Assembly (NCBI GenBank): GCA_050633705.1
Contig: JBOEGZ010000007.1
Span: forward strand, 1 to 64,000
DNA: 64,000 bases
From: JAJFHI01 sp050633705
Lineage (GTDB): Bacteria > Pseudomonadota > Alphaproteobacteria > Rhizobiales > Hyphomicrobiaceae
Direction of reading: 5' to 3'
In this document: positions 17,560 through 26,393 of the stretch, in pieces
Layout: each line of letters begins with the position of its first letter
How positions within the stretch are numbered: the stretch's first letter is position 1
Position numbers and translations under genes: made by a program
The notes under the pieces: model-generated
The model's database searches: none
What the model was told of the DNA's origin: nothing
Seen by the model: the letters and a program-made list of their open reading frames with translations, nothing else

Positions 17560-17598
17560 GCCGAATATCGTTTTGAAACAGATACAACAGGATTTTAG

Positions 17599-17922
17599 AT
17601 GGACTGGATTACAACGGTCACCAGAAGCTCGCCGTCAATTGAGGCAGACCTCGTGCAGTCGAAAGGGTTTTCTCCTGCTGGTAAGGCCCCTGCAACTCAG
17701 AAGACTGTTGGCAATGAATTTGAGGCATTTGTATTGCAGAGTTTCATCAAGCAAATGTTGCCCAAAAATGCAGAAAGTGTATTTGGCGATGGCTTGTCTG
17801 GCGATGTCTACAAATCAATGATGGCAAATGCTCTCGGAGGTTCTCTAGCGCAAAGATCTTCGATCGGCATCGCAGAGCATATCGACCGTGCTGTGGGATT
17901 GCGCAGTGATACGAAACGATAA
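17599..17922 (+). CDS. Rod-binding protein, FlgJ N-terminal-type (no muramidase domain)
   Basis: The 107-residue protein has the FlgJ rod-binding signature (GNEFEAFVLQSFIKQMLPKNAESVFGDGLSGDVYKSMMANALGG). In enterobacteria FlgJ carries a second, glycan-cleaving domain; here it is absent, as in other alphaproteobacteria, so peptidoglycan penetration needs a separate enzyme. The protein acts as rod cap in the periplasm, exported by the flagellar system. It lies between the FliJ-like and FlgN-like genes. Confidence 0.82.
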   Translation: MDWITTVTRSSPSIEADLVQSKGFSPAGKAPATQKTVGNEFEAFVLQSFIKQMLPKNAESVFGDGLSGDVYKSMMANALGGSLAQRSSIGIAEHIDRAVGLRSDTKR

Positions 17923-17956
17923 ATTCATTTTATGAATTGCGAGAGGATTTTTTGAA

Positions 17957-18334
17957 GTGACGCGGGCAACGGATGCAACAGCTTCTGATTTGCATTTATT
18001 AAATTTGATTTCTGAGCTTTTGCAAGTCTTAGAAATCGAGCATAAATCTCTGAACAACGTAGTTGACTCTGATCTAGGTGAACTTGGCGACCGCAAACTT
18101 CAATTGTTGGCTGCCTTTTCGCGTATAAAGAGGGACGTTGCGAATTTATCTAAATCGGAGGAACTGCATCGCAAGTTACAGGAACTTCGGACGGCTTTAG
18201 ATGAAAACCAGCGTACGTTAGAGATCCATATCCGCGCAGTGAATGACGTCGCTGATACAATCTCGAGCGCTATTAAAGAATCCGACTCAGACGGCACATA
18301 CACGTCTACACAATTTGGTGTTAGGTCTTACTGA
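17957..18334 (+). CDS. FlgN-like export chaperone (for FlgK/FlgL)
   Basis: The 125-residue helical protein starts at GTG 17957 after GAGAGGA. The C-terminal part (HIRAVNDVADTISSAIKESDSDGTYTSTQFG) resembles the end of FlgN-type proteins, whose helices bind hook-junction proteins and deliver them to FlhA. Its location in the flgK/flgL transcript unit supports this role. The N-terminal half is less distinctive. The TGA overlaps the next start by one base. Confidence 0.55.
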   Translation: MTRATDATASDLHLLNLISELLQVLEIEHKSLNNVVDSDLGELGDRKLQLLAAFSRIKRDVANLSKSEELHRKLQELRTALDENQRTLEIHIRAVNDVADTISSAIKESDSDGTYTSTQFGVRSY

Positions 18335-18819
18335 TGGTTCAGGTAATAGGGGTTGGCATTTGGGCTGTCATTGTATTTGCTGCCGCTAACTTTTTTGTTC
18401 CTGGATTGCTTGGTGGAGAAAATGAAAAAGAAAACTCCGCTAAAAAGCCTGAGATCGTTTCCTTGACGGTTCAGTCTAATGTGCCGACCATCAAAGATGG
18501 CAATGTTCGGGGTTTCATAATATCAAATCTCGTTGTTCAGCTCGATAAGTCTATAGTGTCGGTTGATGCTGGTGAAGTGGAGCAATATGTTAAGTATGAA
18601 ACTTTTAAATCAATCTATGGAGCTCCCGCTGACGCATTTGTTAAGCCACAAAAACAGGATCTCGTAAAATTTTCCAATATGCTTTTACCGTCAATCGATG
18701 ACCGACTTGGAAAAGGTGCCGTGAAAAATCTGTTGATACAAGAAATGTATTTCGTCCCCTTAAGCTTTCTTCGCGGTCGGCGCTTTGGAGAGTTTCAGGC
18801 GGGTCATTCGAAAAAGTAG
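18334..18819 (+). CDS. FliL-like membrane protein, paralogue candidate of unknown role
   Basis: The 161-residue protein has a single N-terminal membrane segment (about 3-23, VIGVGIWAVIVFAAANFFVP) and a periplasmic domain of about 125 residues, the layout of FliL. It is distinct from the FliL at 31473 and has no clear motif beyond this architecture. It ends the rem-flgE transcript direction, converging on fliI with both stop codons inside one inverted repeat. A stator- or basal-body-associated function is only an inference from location and topology. Confidence 0.5.
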   Translation: MVQVIGVGIWAVIVFAAANFFVPGLLGGENEKENSAKKPEIVSLTVQSNVPTIKDGNVRGFIISNLVVQLDKSIVSVDAGEVEQYVKYETFKSIYGAPADAFVKPQKQDLVKFSNMLLPSIDDRLGKGAVKNLLIQEMYFVPLSFLRGRRFGEFQAGHSKK

Positions 18820-18842
18820 TTGTGGTCACTTGAAACTACTTT
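18813..18842. terminator. Convergent inverted repeat spanning two stop codons
   Basis: AAAGTAGTT (18813-18821) and AACTACTTT (18834-18842) are perfect 9-base complements around a 12-base loop. The TAG of the plus-strand gene and the TAG of fliI on the minus strand both fall inside the arms. Short A/T runs flank each side, so it could act as a weak bidirectional terminator between the two converging units. Confidence 0.45.
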
Positions 18843-20182
18843 GCGATCATTTCTAAAAAGGTATTGTAAGGGTCGGAGTCTTTCGGGTCACGAGGCGTTT
18901 GACACAATGCATCATAAATTTTTGGTGAAATGAGAACGGCGTTGTCGAGTTCTTGATCGGCGCCAGCTTGATAAGCCCCCATTGACCTAAGGTCTCGCGT
19001 TTCTTCGTATCTAGACAAGAGCGCCTTCATTTTTCTTGCCATTTTTGATTGTTCAGTTGTCCATATTCGATCTGCCATGCGCGAAGTTGAATTCAGAATG
19101 TTGATCGCAGGGAAACGACCTTCTGAGGCAATGCTGCGATCAAGAATGATGTGACCGTCGAGGAAACCTCTTGCGGCATCGGATACTGGGTCGTTGAAAT
19201 CATCTCCATCGACGAGAACTGTGACAACGGCTGTAATCGAGCCTTGTGAGGTGCTTGCCATGCCGGCACGCTCGAGTAGACTTGCCATTGATGAAAATAC
19301 AGACGGTGGGTATCCGCGAGAGACAGGAGGTTCACCTGCCGCGAGTGCAACATCTCTTTCGGCATGGGCAAAGCGTGTGATCGAATCAAATAGCAAAAGA
19401 ACACGAGCACCTTCATTGCAAAAGTGTTCTGCAATAGTCATCGCTGTTCTCGGTGCTAATCTTCGCTTCAAGGCACTTTGATCAGATGTCGCAATGACAG
19501 CAATAACATTGTCGCGATTCTCTCCAAGTATTTGATCAAGAAATTCCTTTGCCTCATGTCCTCTCTCACCCACAAGCGCCAGGACGACGACATCGAATGA
19601 ACTGGAATCTGCAAGCATGCCCAGGAGTGTTGATTTTCCAACGCCCGAGCCTGCGAAAATCCCAATCCGTTGCCCTTCAGAGAGAGGCGTGAATATATCG
19701 ATTGCTCGTACACCGGTTGCGACATATTTTTGGGATCGAGAACGCCCTAGCGGGTCAGGTGGTGAAATATTCGTAGAGCAGGAAAATCTTCCTGGCTTCG
19801 GTAGAGGCTGGCCGTCGATAGGCTGGCCGATTGCGTCGACCGATCGGCCTTTCCAGTCATCGCCTGGTCTTAGACGAAGAGGTCCTCTATGCCAGACAAT
19901 ATCACCGATCATGACAGCGACATGTGAGTCGAGCGCTTTGATCTTGACCATTAAGTCGTCGACGCCAATAACTTCGAATAGCTGGTCGGTACCGTTACGA
20001 GATATTGACACAAGATCTCGCAACGCTACATGCCGAGACAATCCTTTCACGACACAGTGCGTGGCGGTTATGGCATGGACTCTACCTGCGACTTCAACGA
20101 GTTCACTTGGAGCGTGGTCACTGTCTTCAGAGGTTCGCTGCACAAATCTCATCGCGGATGAATTAATTGCTTCGGGTGACAT
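18836..20182 (-). CDS. fliI: Flagellar export ATPase FliI
   Basis: The 448-residue protein resembles F1-beta: beta-barrel N-domain (about 28-100), nucleotide-binding domain with Walker A AGSGVGKST at 177-185, Walker B VLLLFDSITRFAHAERDV and the PPVSRGYPPSVFSSMASLLERAG segment. It powers unfolding and release of export substrates at the base of the flagellum. It is the last gene of a three-gene minus-strand unit; its start is five bases after the flgF stop. Length is typical. Confidence 0.95.
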   Translation of the reverse strand: MSPEAINSSAMRFVQRTSEDSDHAPSELVEVAGRVHAITATHCVVKGLSRHVALRDLVSISRNGTDQLFEVIGVDDLMVKIKALDSHVAVMIGDIVWHRGPLRLRPGDDWKGRSVDAIGQPIDGQPLPKPGRFSCSTNISPPDPLGRSRSQKYVATGVRAIDIFTPLSEGQRIGIFAGSGVGKSTLLGMLADSSSFDVVVLALVGERGHEAKEFLDQILGENRDNVIAVIATSDQSALKRRLAPRTAMTIAEHFCNEGARVLLLFDSITRFAHAERDVALAAGEPPVSRGYPPSVFSSMASLLERAGMASTSQGSITAVVTVLVDGDDFNDPVSDAARGFLDGHIILDRSIASEGRFPAINILNSTSRMADRIWTTEQSKMARKMKALLSRYEETRDLRSMGAYQAGADQELDNAVLISPKIYDALCQTPRDPKDSDPYNTFLEMIAK

Positions 20183-20187
20183 GCGTC

Positions 20188-20916
20188 TTATGAGCCAGTA
20201 CCGAGTGTTCGCACGGCTTCTTTCGAAAGATTATCATTGTCACTAATTGCAGTGGCGAGAGCATCGAAAGTTCTTTGAATTTCTATAAGCCGGGTCATTT
20301 CTAGAACAGGCTGAATGTTCGAATTTTCTAGGTGACCTTGGATGATGCTATTTTTACTAAAGTCCAATGCGGCCTCAGCAGGGACATCTGGAACGACTCC
20401 GGAGTCAGCAGCGCGTAAGAGCTTGGCATTCAATGGTATTGTAAATAGGCCGATTGCTCCGAGTTGTCTTCCGTTTTGAGTAATTGTCCCGTCGGCGGCG
20501 ATTGTCGGCGGTCCCCCGTTTGGATCCAATTGCATCGGCCCCCCGCCGGCATCAAGTATTTGATGTCCGGTGATGGTCATTAGTTCTCCATTGGCTGTGA
20601 TCTGCATTCGTCCATCACGTGTGAAAACCTGCCCATCGGGTCCGAGATACGAAAGCCAAGCTGCGCCATTGACAGCAATATCCAATGGGTTGCCAGTCTT
20701 TATTACAGCACCTTGGTCTCGAGATATGATGGTTTCACCCCGTGATGTGTAGGCGACAGTTGCTTCGGAATCTGTACCGGACAAGACGGTGTCAAACTGA
20801 ACTGCATCGCGGCGATACCCAGTAGTGGTCGCGTTGGCGATGTTTTGGGCAATGGTATCCATTCGTTTTTGTTGTGCGATTTGACCAGAAACCGCGACAT
20901 ACATTGAAGTATCCAT
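20188..20916 (-). CDS. flgF: Flagellar proximal rod protein FlgF
   Basis: The 242-residue protein begins MDTSMYVAVSGQIAQQKRMD at ATG 20914-20916, immediately after GGGAGGTAATGTG; the longer reading from 20979 is not supported because the ribosome site and the family start both fall here. The N-terminal helix ends IAQNIANATTTGYRRD, the middle has DIAVNGAAWLSY and DGRMQITANGELM, and the C-terminus EMTRLIEIQRTFDALATAISDND is the rod-protein helix. It forms part of the proximal rod. DUF1217 ends four bases upstream. Confidence 0.93.
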   Translation of the reverse strand: MDTSMYVAVSGQIAQQKRMDTIAQNIANATTTGYRRDAVQFDTVLSGTDSEATVAYTSRGETIISRDQGAVIKTGNPLDIAVNGAAWLSYLGPDGQVFTRDGRMQITANGELMTITGHQILDAGGGPMQLDPNGGPPTIAADGTITQNGRQLGAIGLFTIPLNAKLLRAADSGVVPDVPAEAALDFSKNSIIQGHLENSNIQPVLEMTRLIEIQRTFDALATAISDNDNLSKEAVRTLGTGS

Positions 20917-20920
20917 CACA

Positions 20921-21730
20921 TTACCTCCCGCCGATTCTAAAGTTCTGGATGGCTGCAAGGAGATCTGAGCCAAAGCCAAAAGTTCTTGATTGACCGATTA
21001 AAATGTTTGGGACCGCGGCCGCGGATTGAGGATTTGACACCTCCCAAAGAACGGCGAATCTTTGAAGGAGTTCATCGAGCTTTTCTGGATCCTGTAAGTC
21101 TTCGATGTTGAAGCGCTCTGTAATCAGTTCAGCCTGTCTGTCGATATCTACTGCAGATGTCGCTGGAGATAAACCAAGCGCTGTTTGCATAACTGTTAAC
21201 AGGGCTGGGTCAGCAAGAATTCCAAATGGACTCGTAATTTCGGAAGCTTTGCGTTCGAAATACAAAGCCAACCGCACACCTTGGTTTTCTGCCCCTGCAT
21301 TGACCTCGAGCGTCTGTCTTAAATATTTGTCAACTGCGCCTTGTTGGGTTCGGTCGAATGCGGTCGTTGCATCTGCGTAACGCTCGAAGTTGTATGTTTC
21401 TGCAAATTGACGGTAACGAGTATCTGATAGCGTATTTGCAAAACTTGTATCAGAATCTATCCCTTCAGTTAGAACTTTGCGCATGAAGGCTTTTGCATAC
21501 GTCATGTCTTCCAAACCGTGCGCTGTCATTGCATACGAAAAAATGCGGTCATCTGCGATGAAGTCGTCAATAGTTTTGATGTCACCAATACGACTGAGAT
21601 AATAGCTGGTTTCGCGTGCAACCAATGGTGTTTCAGCCGTCGTTTCGAGAGTCCGATCGAGATTCTCAGAGATTAGCCGAAAGCTGGAAATTGTGCTGAG
21701 CAAGTTAATTCCCCTGCGGTTGGATTGCAC
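20921..21730 (-). CDS. DUF1217 flagellar protein of unknown function
   Basis: The 269-residue protein belongs to DUF1217, a family found in alphaproteobacterial flagellar loci (YYLSRIGDIKTIDDFIADDRIFSYAMTAHGLEDMTYAKAFMRKVL; FGILADPALLTVMQTALGL). No signal or membrane segment is visible. The annotated ATG (21730) may be too early: a TTG at 21703 has an AGGGGAA site at good spacing and would begin LLSTISSFRLISENL, closer to the usual family start. It leads the DUF1217-flgF-fliI unit, divergent from motA. A part in rod or export function is inferred from this pairing. Confidence 0.8.
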   Translation of the reverse strand: MQSNRRGINLLSTISSFRLISENLDRTLETTAETPLVARETSYYLSRIGDIKTIDDFIADDRIFSYAMTAHGLEDMTYAKAFMRKVLTEGIDSDTSFANTLSDTRYRQFAETYNFERYADATTAFDRTQQGAVDKYLRQTLEVNAGAENQGVRLALYFERKASEITSPFGILADPALLTVMQTALGLSPATSAVDIDRQAELITERFNIEDLQDPEKLDELLQRFAVLWEVSNPQSAAAVPNILIGQSRTFGFGSDLLAAIQNFRIGGR

Positions 21731-21852
21731 GACAGAGGATCAAAGTCGGTGTTCTAGCTTGCGCGGACCTGATGTATTTCTGCCCGGATCAGCTTCAGGT
21801 AAGGCTGTGAAGGTTAAGTGGAATTCTGTCGATTTTTTAGTGGGATAGATTT

Positions 21853-22722
21853 GTGACGATTTTAGTCGGACTCATAATCACGCTTGCTTGCATGATGGGT
21901 GGCTTCGTCGCGATGGGTGGAAATCCTATCGTGATCTGGCAGCCCTGGGAATACGTGATTATTTTGGGCTCTTCGATGGGAACATTTGTTGTTGCGAACC
22001 AAATGAAGACCATAAAAGATGCCGGTAAAGGTGTGGTTGAAGCGCTGAAAAATGACGTTCCAAAGGACCAGGACTATATGGATGTCCTGGGTGTCCTTTA
22101 TGAATTAATGCGGGGACTGCGCAGCGATTCGCGTAGTGAAGTTGAGGCTCAGATCGACAATGCTGAAGAGTCTGAACTTTTCCTGAAATATCCCAGCGTT
22201 CTCGCGAATAAAGAGCTAACCGCATTCATTTGCGATTATTGTCGACTTATCATCATTGGTAATGCCAGGCCTCATGAAGTCGAAGCGCTTATGGATGATG
22301 AGATCCAGACTATTAAGTCTGACAAACTCAAGGCCTATCATGCGCTTTCGGCAATGTCCGATGGTCTGCCCGCATTGGGTATCGTCGCGGCAGTCCTGGG
22401 TATCATCAAGACGATGGGGGCTTTAGCCGAATCACCCGAATATTTGGGGAAACTTATTGGTGCGGCACTTGTTGGAACCTTTGCTGGGATCTTCTTTTCT
22501 TACGCAGTCGTCGGTCCCATAGCGACTAAGGTGAAAACATGCCGCGAGAAAAAGCTGCGACTATTCATGGTAGCTAAACAAACACTCGTAGCTTTTATGA
22601 ACGGAGCAATGCCACAAATTGCAGTTGAGTATGGTCGCAAGACAATTTCTTCGTCCGATCGCCCAAGCATTGAAGCAGTCGAGGAAGCAACGCTTGGTGG
22701 CGGCGGTGTCGTACCTGCTTAG
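21853..22722 (+). CDS. motA: Flagellar stator protein MotA
   Basis: The 289-residue protein has four membrane helices (about 3-20, 32-50, 170-190 and 205-225) with the large cytoplasmic loop between helices 2 and 3, and the MotA signature ALSAMSDGLPALGIVAAVLGIIKTM. It forms the proton channel with MotB and touches FliG. It starts at GTG 21853, 122 bases from the divergent DUF1217 gene; the promoters of both units must lie there. It heads a long run to flhB with C-ring genes. Confidence 0.94.
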   Translation: MTILVGLIITLACMMGGFVAMGGNPIVIWQPWEYVIILGSSMGTFVVANQMKTIKDAGKGVVEALKNDVPKDQDYMDVLGVLYELMRGLRSDSRSEVEAQIDNAEESELFLKYPSVLANKELTAFICDYCRLIIIGNARPHEVEALMDDEIQTIKSDKLKAYHALSAMSDGLPALGIVAAVLGIIKTMGALAESPEYLGKLIGAALVGTFAGIFFSYAVVGPIATKVKTCREKKLRLFMVAKQTLVAFMNGAMPQIAVEYGRKTISSSDRPSIEAVEEATLGGGGVVPA

Positions 22723-22742
22723 GTGGAGATAGGAAATTAGAT

Positions 22743-23678
22743 ATGCAAACTGAAGCGCATTCAAGTAAAGGCGACCTTGAGGCAATTCTAACTTTCCTCG
22801 AAGTTAATAAATCACAACTGGGCGACGGAGATGGCGTTAAGAATATTCTCTCAACGTATGCAGAATGCCTTAGTGAAGAAGTCTTCGCTGGACTAGGAGA
22901 TCAAGTTTCATTTTTACCTGCAGAACATCATACAGAAGGTTTTGACGAACTTCTCGGTAGCGCAAGTGACGATATAGTATTTGGCCAGATACATAGCCCG
23001 CAAGTTTTGAAGCCAATTTACGTTTTTATCGACGGTAAATCATTGGCAACCTTTATAGACTTGAAATTTGGTGGTGATGGAGAACGATCTTCAGTGGCTG
23101 ATACGCGAGGCGTTTCCATGTTGGATCGCGCGATCGCTGAATTGTTATTCGAACATATGGCGGCGGCATTGACGGAGACGATGTCTACTGTTGCTTGGCG
23201 TTCGGAAATTTTCACGGAAAAATTTCTCAGTTCTTCAATTGCAGGAATCCCACATTGCAATGAGACATACGAACAATTTAAATTGCATATCGACAATGAT
23301 GAGATCGAACTATCGGTGATGATCTGTTTTCCTTCGGACATGATTGAGTTGTTTCGTTCTGAGATCGAAACAGAACACGAAGAGAAGGCGCACCAAGCAC
23401 ACGACCCTGACTGGAAACTTCATGTTGAGAATGAGATCTTGCAGAGTCGGATTGGCTTGCGTGTGCTCGTGGCACAGCAGGAATTTTCTATCGCAGATGT
23501 TTCTCAAATTGCAGTGGGTCAAGTCTTCCCGATAAATGCTAAAACCGATGATAATTTTCCAATACTTGGTGATGGAAACGTTCTGTTCTTAAGCAGGATT
23601 GGGCAATTGAATGGAGCTTATGCAATGAGAGTTGCCGACGTTCTCGAGCCCATGAAAAAGTTTGAAAACAAAGGTTGA
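22743..23678 (+). CDS. fliM: Flagellar switch protein FliM
   Basis: The 311-residue protein is a divergent, rhizobial-type FliM: a CheC-like middle domain (about 55-200, with FIDGKSLATFIDLKFGG and SMLDRAIAELLFEHMAAALTE) and a C-terminal SpoA-like domain (about 225-305, RIGLRVLVAQQEFSIADVSQIAVGQVFPI). The classical N-terminal CheY-binding LSQxEIDALL motif is not evident; the N-terminus is GDLEAILTFLE instead. It sits between motA and fliN as in Sinorhizobium and forms the C ring. Confidence 0.85.
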   Translation: MQTEAHSSKGDLEAILTFLEVNKSQLGDGDGVKNILSTYAECLSEEVFAGLGDQVSFLPAEHHTEGFDELLGSASDDIVFGQIHSPQVLKPIYVFIDGKSLATFIDLKFGGDGERSSVADTRGVSMLDRAIAELLFEHMAAALTETMSTVAWRSEIFTEKFLSSSIAGIPHCNETYEQFKLHIDNDEIELSVMICFPSDMIELFRSEIETEHEEKAHQAHDPDWKLHVENEILQSRIGLRVLVAQQEFSIADVSQIAVGQVFPINAKTDDNFPILGDGNVLFLSRIGQLNGAYAMRVADVLEPMKKFENKG

Positions 23679-23721
23679 GTTTGCGGTTTAACTTGGAGGT
23701 CGAGTAATCTCGAGCACATCT

Positions 23722-24117
23722 ATGATGTCAGAATTAAAATCGGAGGAACACCAGGTGGCGAGCGAAGGTGAGCTACCGCATACGGGTCGTCATTCAACGG
23801 AAGATGGACCCACTGTTCAGCCAAACATATCGTCGTTCGAAGGTGCTTCTGGCTCGAGTATAAACTCGTTTGGCAGCCTGGGTGCACTTGGCCAAATTTC
23901 AGTTCCGGTTGAAATTGTACTGGGTACGACGCGCATGAGTATCAAAGATTTACTTCAGATCGGCAGAGGCGCCGTAATCCAGTTGGATCGTAAGGTGGGT
24001 GAGCCAATCGACGTCATGGTCAATGATAGATTGGTCGCTCGGGGTGAGCTTGTCGTGATCGACGAAGAGACTTCGCAATTTGGGGTCAAGATTACGGGCA
24101 TCGTTGCCCCAGTGTAA
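23722..24117 (+). CDS. fliN: Flagellar switch protein FliN
   Basis: The 131-residue protein has a disordered N-terminal tail of about 55 residues and a SpoA domain with the FliN core (VPVEIVLGTTRMSIKDLLQIGRGAVIQLDRKVGEPIDVMVNDRLVARGELVVIDE). It forms the lower C ring and the docking site for FliH-FliI. The nearest strong ribosome site (GGAGG, 23695-23699) is about 22 bases upstream of the start, unusually far; no closer in-frame start codon exists, so a leader fold may bring them together. Confidence 0.92.
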   Translation: MMSELKSEEHQVASEGELPHTGRHSTEDGPTVQPNISSFEGASGSSINSFGSLGALGQISVPVEIVLGTTRMSIKDLLQIGRGAVIQLDRKVGEPIDVMVNDRLVARGELVVIDEETSQFGVKITGIVAPV

Positions 24118-24148
24118 ATCGGCTAAAGTCTAGGCAAAAGATGCTCCA

Positions 24149-25153
24149 ATGAGTGAACAGCAGAGTATTCCGCAACAACAAAGTATACCGAATTTATCGG
24201 GTCCAGAACGCGTTGCTGCTCTGTTGCTCGCGTTGCGACCGGAACAGGCTCAGGAACTTCTTAGATACTTTGATCCCGATGAAGTAAAGACGATTGCGCG
24301 TAGCGTTTTCAGTCTCCAATCGTTGGCTCAACCTGCACTAGGAAATCTCATTGATGAATTTGCGGAATCGTTCAAAATTGGTGTCGGTGTGGTGTCATCA
24401 CGTTCTCAGACGGAAGAGATGCTCGCAGGGGTACTAACTGAAGAACAGATATCTGACGTATTCGCAGACGATACAATTGACGTTGGACCAGAGTCAGTTG
24501 ATTGGAGCCGGTTTGCTGATGTTCAAATATCTGAGCTTTCTGAATTGCTATCGTGCGAACATCCGCAGATTGTAGCTTATGTATTGAAAAGCCTTGGCTC
24601 AGTGCAGGCAGCTAAGATTCTGGCGGTGCTGCCAGATCAATTGTCGCAAGATATTATGCGTCGGTTGCTTGTGATCAAAGAGGTTCCTTCTGAGCCGGAA
24701 CGAGCGGTATGGCAATTTATCAATGCTGCATTTGAAGACAACGACAACAATTATCTCGATGAGATAATTGGAATTCTTAACGGCCTCGAAAAGCCTCAGG
24801 TCGATATGCTGTTGGATGAATTGGAAAAGACGAATGAAAAAGAAGTAATGCTGATACGAGCTTCGTTATTCTCTTTCGAAGATCTCGTGACCTTAACCGA
24901 GAAAGATTGCTCGATTATTTTCGAGAAGGTGCCGATGGAGAAAACGGTGCTCGCGTTATCTGAATGTGAAAAAAGCTTCCAGATGCATGTTCTCGGCGGT
25001 GTAGGTGGGCGGACCAGACGAATGATTGATTCTGAGCTTGCATCAGGCAACGTTGCTGACATTGCCGAGGTTAAAGATGCTCAAAAGATTGTTTCCGACA
25101 CAGCTCTCGAAATGTTTGCAACCGGACAAATTAGCCGTCCTGATTTGACCTAA
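24149..25153 (+). CDS. fliG: Flagellar motor switch protein FliG
   Basis: The 334-residue protein has the three FliG armadillo-like domains. The middle domain includes the conserved EHPQ motif (LLSCEHPQIVAYVLKSLGSVQAAKIL) and the C-terminal torque domain carries LFSFEDLVTLTEKDCSIIFEKVP and GGVGGRTRRMIDSELA. It transmits stator force to the rotor and binds FliF. The N-terminus is odd: QQSIPQQQSIP, a short duplication. It is 31 bases after fliN and 13 before flhB. Confidence 0.94.
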   Translation: MSEQQSIPQQQSIPNLSGPERVAALLLALRPEQAQELLRYFDPDEVKTIARSVFSLQSLAQPALGNLIDEFAESFKIGVGVVSSRSQTEEMLAGVLTEEQISDVFADDTIDVGPESVDWSRFADVQISELSELLSCEHPQIVAYVLKSLGSVQAAKILAVLPDQLSQDIMRRLLVIKEVPSEPERAVWQFINAAFEDNDNNYLDEIIGILNGLEKPQVDMLLDELEKTNEKEVMLIRASLFSFEDLVTLTEKDCSIIFEKVPMEKTVLALSECEKSFQMHVLGGVGGRTRRMIDSELASGNVADIAEVKDAQKIVSDTALEMFATGQISRPDLT

Positions 25154-25166
25154 GGTCCAAACAGCG

Positions 25167-26264
25167 ATGTCAGAACAGCCAGACAAAGAGAGCAAGACAG
25201 AAGAGGCGTCTGAGAAGAAAACGCAAGATGCGCTTGAAAAGGGTAATGCACCTGTTTCGCGCGAAGTGGCAATTTTCGGTTCGATGGCTGGAATCTTTCT
25301 TGTCATGGTCTTTATTTTAGGTCCAGCGACGCAGTCTCTGGCAGAGACTTTGATGTTTGTGCATTCGAATGCCGGTGATATTCGTTTGTCAAACAGAGGT
25401 GTTGTTGTCCAACTTTTGATGTCACTGTTGGGAGCGATTGGAATGGTAATTCTACCTATCGTTCTAACGATCGGTTCTCTAGGTATTGCGCTCTCCATTG
25501 CTCAGACGCCACCGCGTGTGTCCCTCGATCGCATCAAGCCAAAAATGTCAAGATTATCCCTCTCGCAAGGATGGACGAGGGTTTTTGGGGCAAGCGGAAT
25601 TGTCGAATTTCTGAAGTCTCTTTTTAAACTCTCGGTCGTAGGGACAATTGGCGTTGCATTTTTGTTCGGAAATTATTCGGACATGATTGATGTCATGTTT
25701 AAAGCCCCTGCAGCTATACCTGAAGTTGCACTTTCCATTGCAACAAATTTTACGAGTTCTGTCTTGTTGGCGATGTCAATGATGGTTGTTGCCGATGTGA
25801 CGTGGACTCGATTTTCCTGGCGCAAGAATCTTCGTATGACCCGCCAAGAAGTCAAGGATGAGATGAAGCAAAGCGACGGCGACCCGATTCTAAAGTCTCG
25901 CCTAAGGTCGCTGGCCCGTGATCGCGCCAGGACTCGTATGATTGATGATGTGCCCAAAGCTACAATGGTGATTGCCAATCCAACACACTTCACCGTAGCT
26001 CTACGCTATGTCGCATCAGAGGGTGGTGCTCCCGTTGTCGTAGCAAAGGGCAAGAATTTAATTGCGCTGCGTATTCGCGAGAAGGCGGAAGAGAACAATA
26101 TTCCAATTCTAGAGGACAAACCCTTAGCGCGGGCGTTGTTTGCTGCAACTGAAGTTGGCCAAATGATACCTCCGGAATTCTACAAAGCCATTGCCAATAT
26201 CGTGTTTGAGCTATCGAGGCGCGGCCCGAACCAATCGATGTCGAAAATGCTTCCACAACAATAA
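25167..26264 (+). CDS. flhB: Export apparatus switch protein FlhB
   Basis: The 365-residue protein has four membrane helices (about 35-52, 82-112, 148-172 and 185-210) and a C-terminal cytoplasmic domain with the autocleavage motif NPTH at 271-274 (VIANPTHFTVALRY), followed by AKGKNLIALRIREKAEENNIPILEDKPLARALF. Cleavage at N-P changes export from rod/hook to filament substrates, with FliK as the ruler. A gap of 129 bases then separates it from flgB. Confidence 0.95.
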   Translation: MSEQPDKESKTEEASEKKTQDALEKGNAPVSREVAIFGSMAGIFLVMVFILGPATQSLAETLMFVHSNAGDIRLSNRGVVVQLLMSLLGAIGMVILPIVLTIGSLGIALSIAQTPPRVSLDRIKPKMSRLSLSQGWTRVFGASGIVEFLKSLFKLSVVGTIGVAFLFGNYSDMIDVMFKAPAAIPEVALSIATNFTSSVLLAMSMMVVADVTWTRFSWRKNLRMTRQEVKDEMKQSDGDPILKSRLRSLARDRARTRMIDDVPKATMVIANPTHFTVALRYVASEGGAPVVVAKGKNLIALRIREKAEENNIPILEDKPLARALFAATEVGQMIPPEFYKAIANIVFELSRRGPNQSMSKMLPQQ

Positions 26265-26393
26265 CATCGGTGGCCTTTTTCTCCCTCAGTGAGTCTCCAA
26301 GCTAGATCCAGCTCCATTGTAGAGGCGCAAGGTTGGAATAAGTTTGGTGGTGGATGATGTCAGCACACTCTAATTCACACTCAGAGGTGCTTC

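Noticed and set aside
17573..17821. Alternative frame overlapping the FlgJ-like gene
   Set aside because: The overlapping frame at 17599 has a clear FlgJ rod-binding signature; this frame is a shadow.
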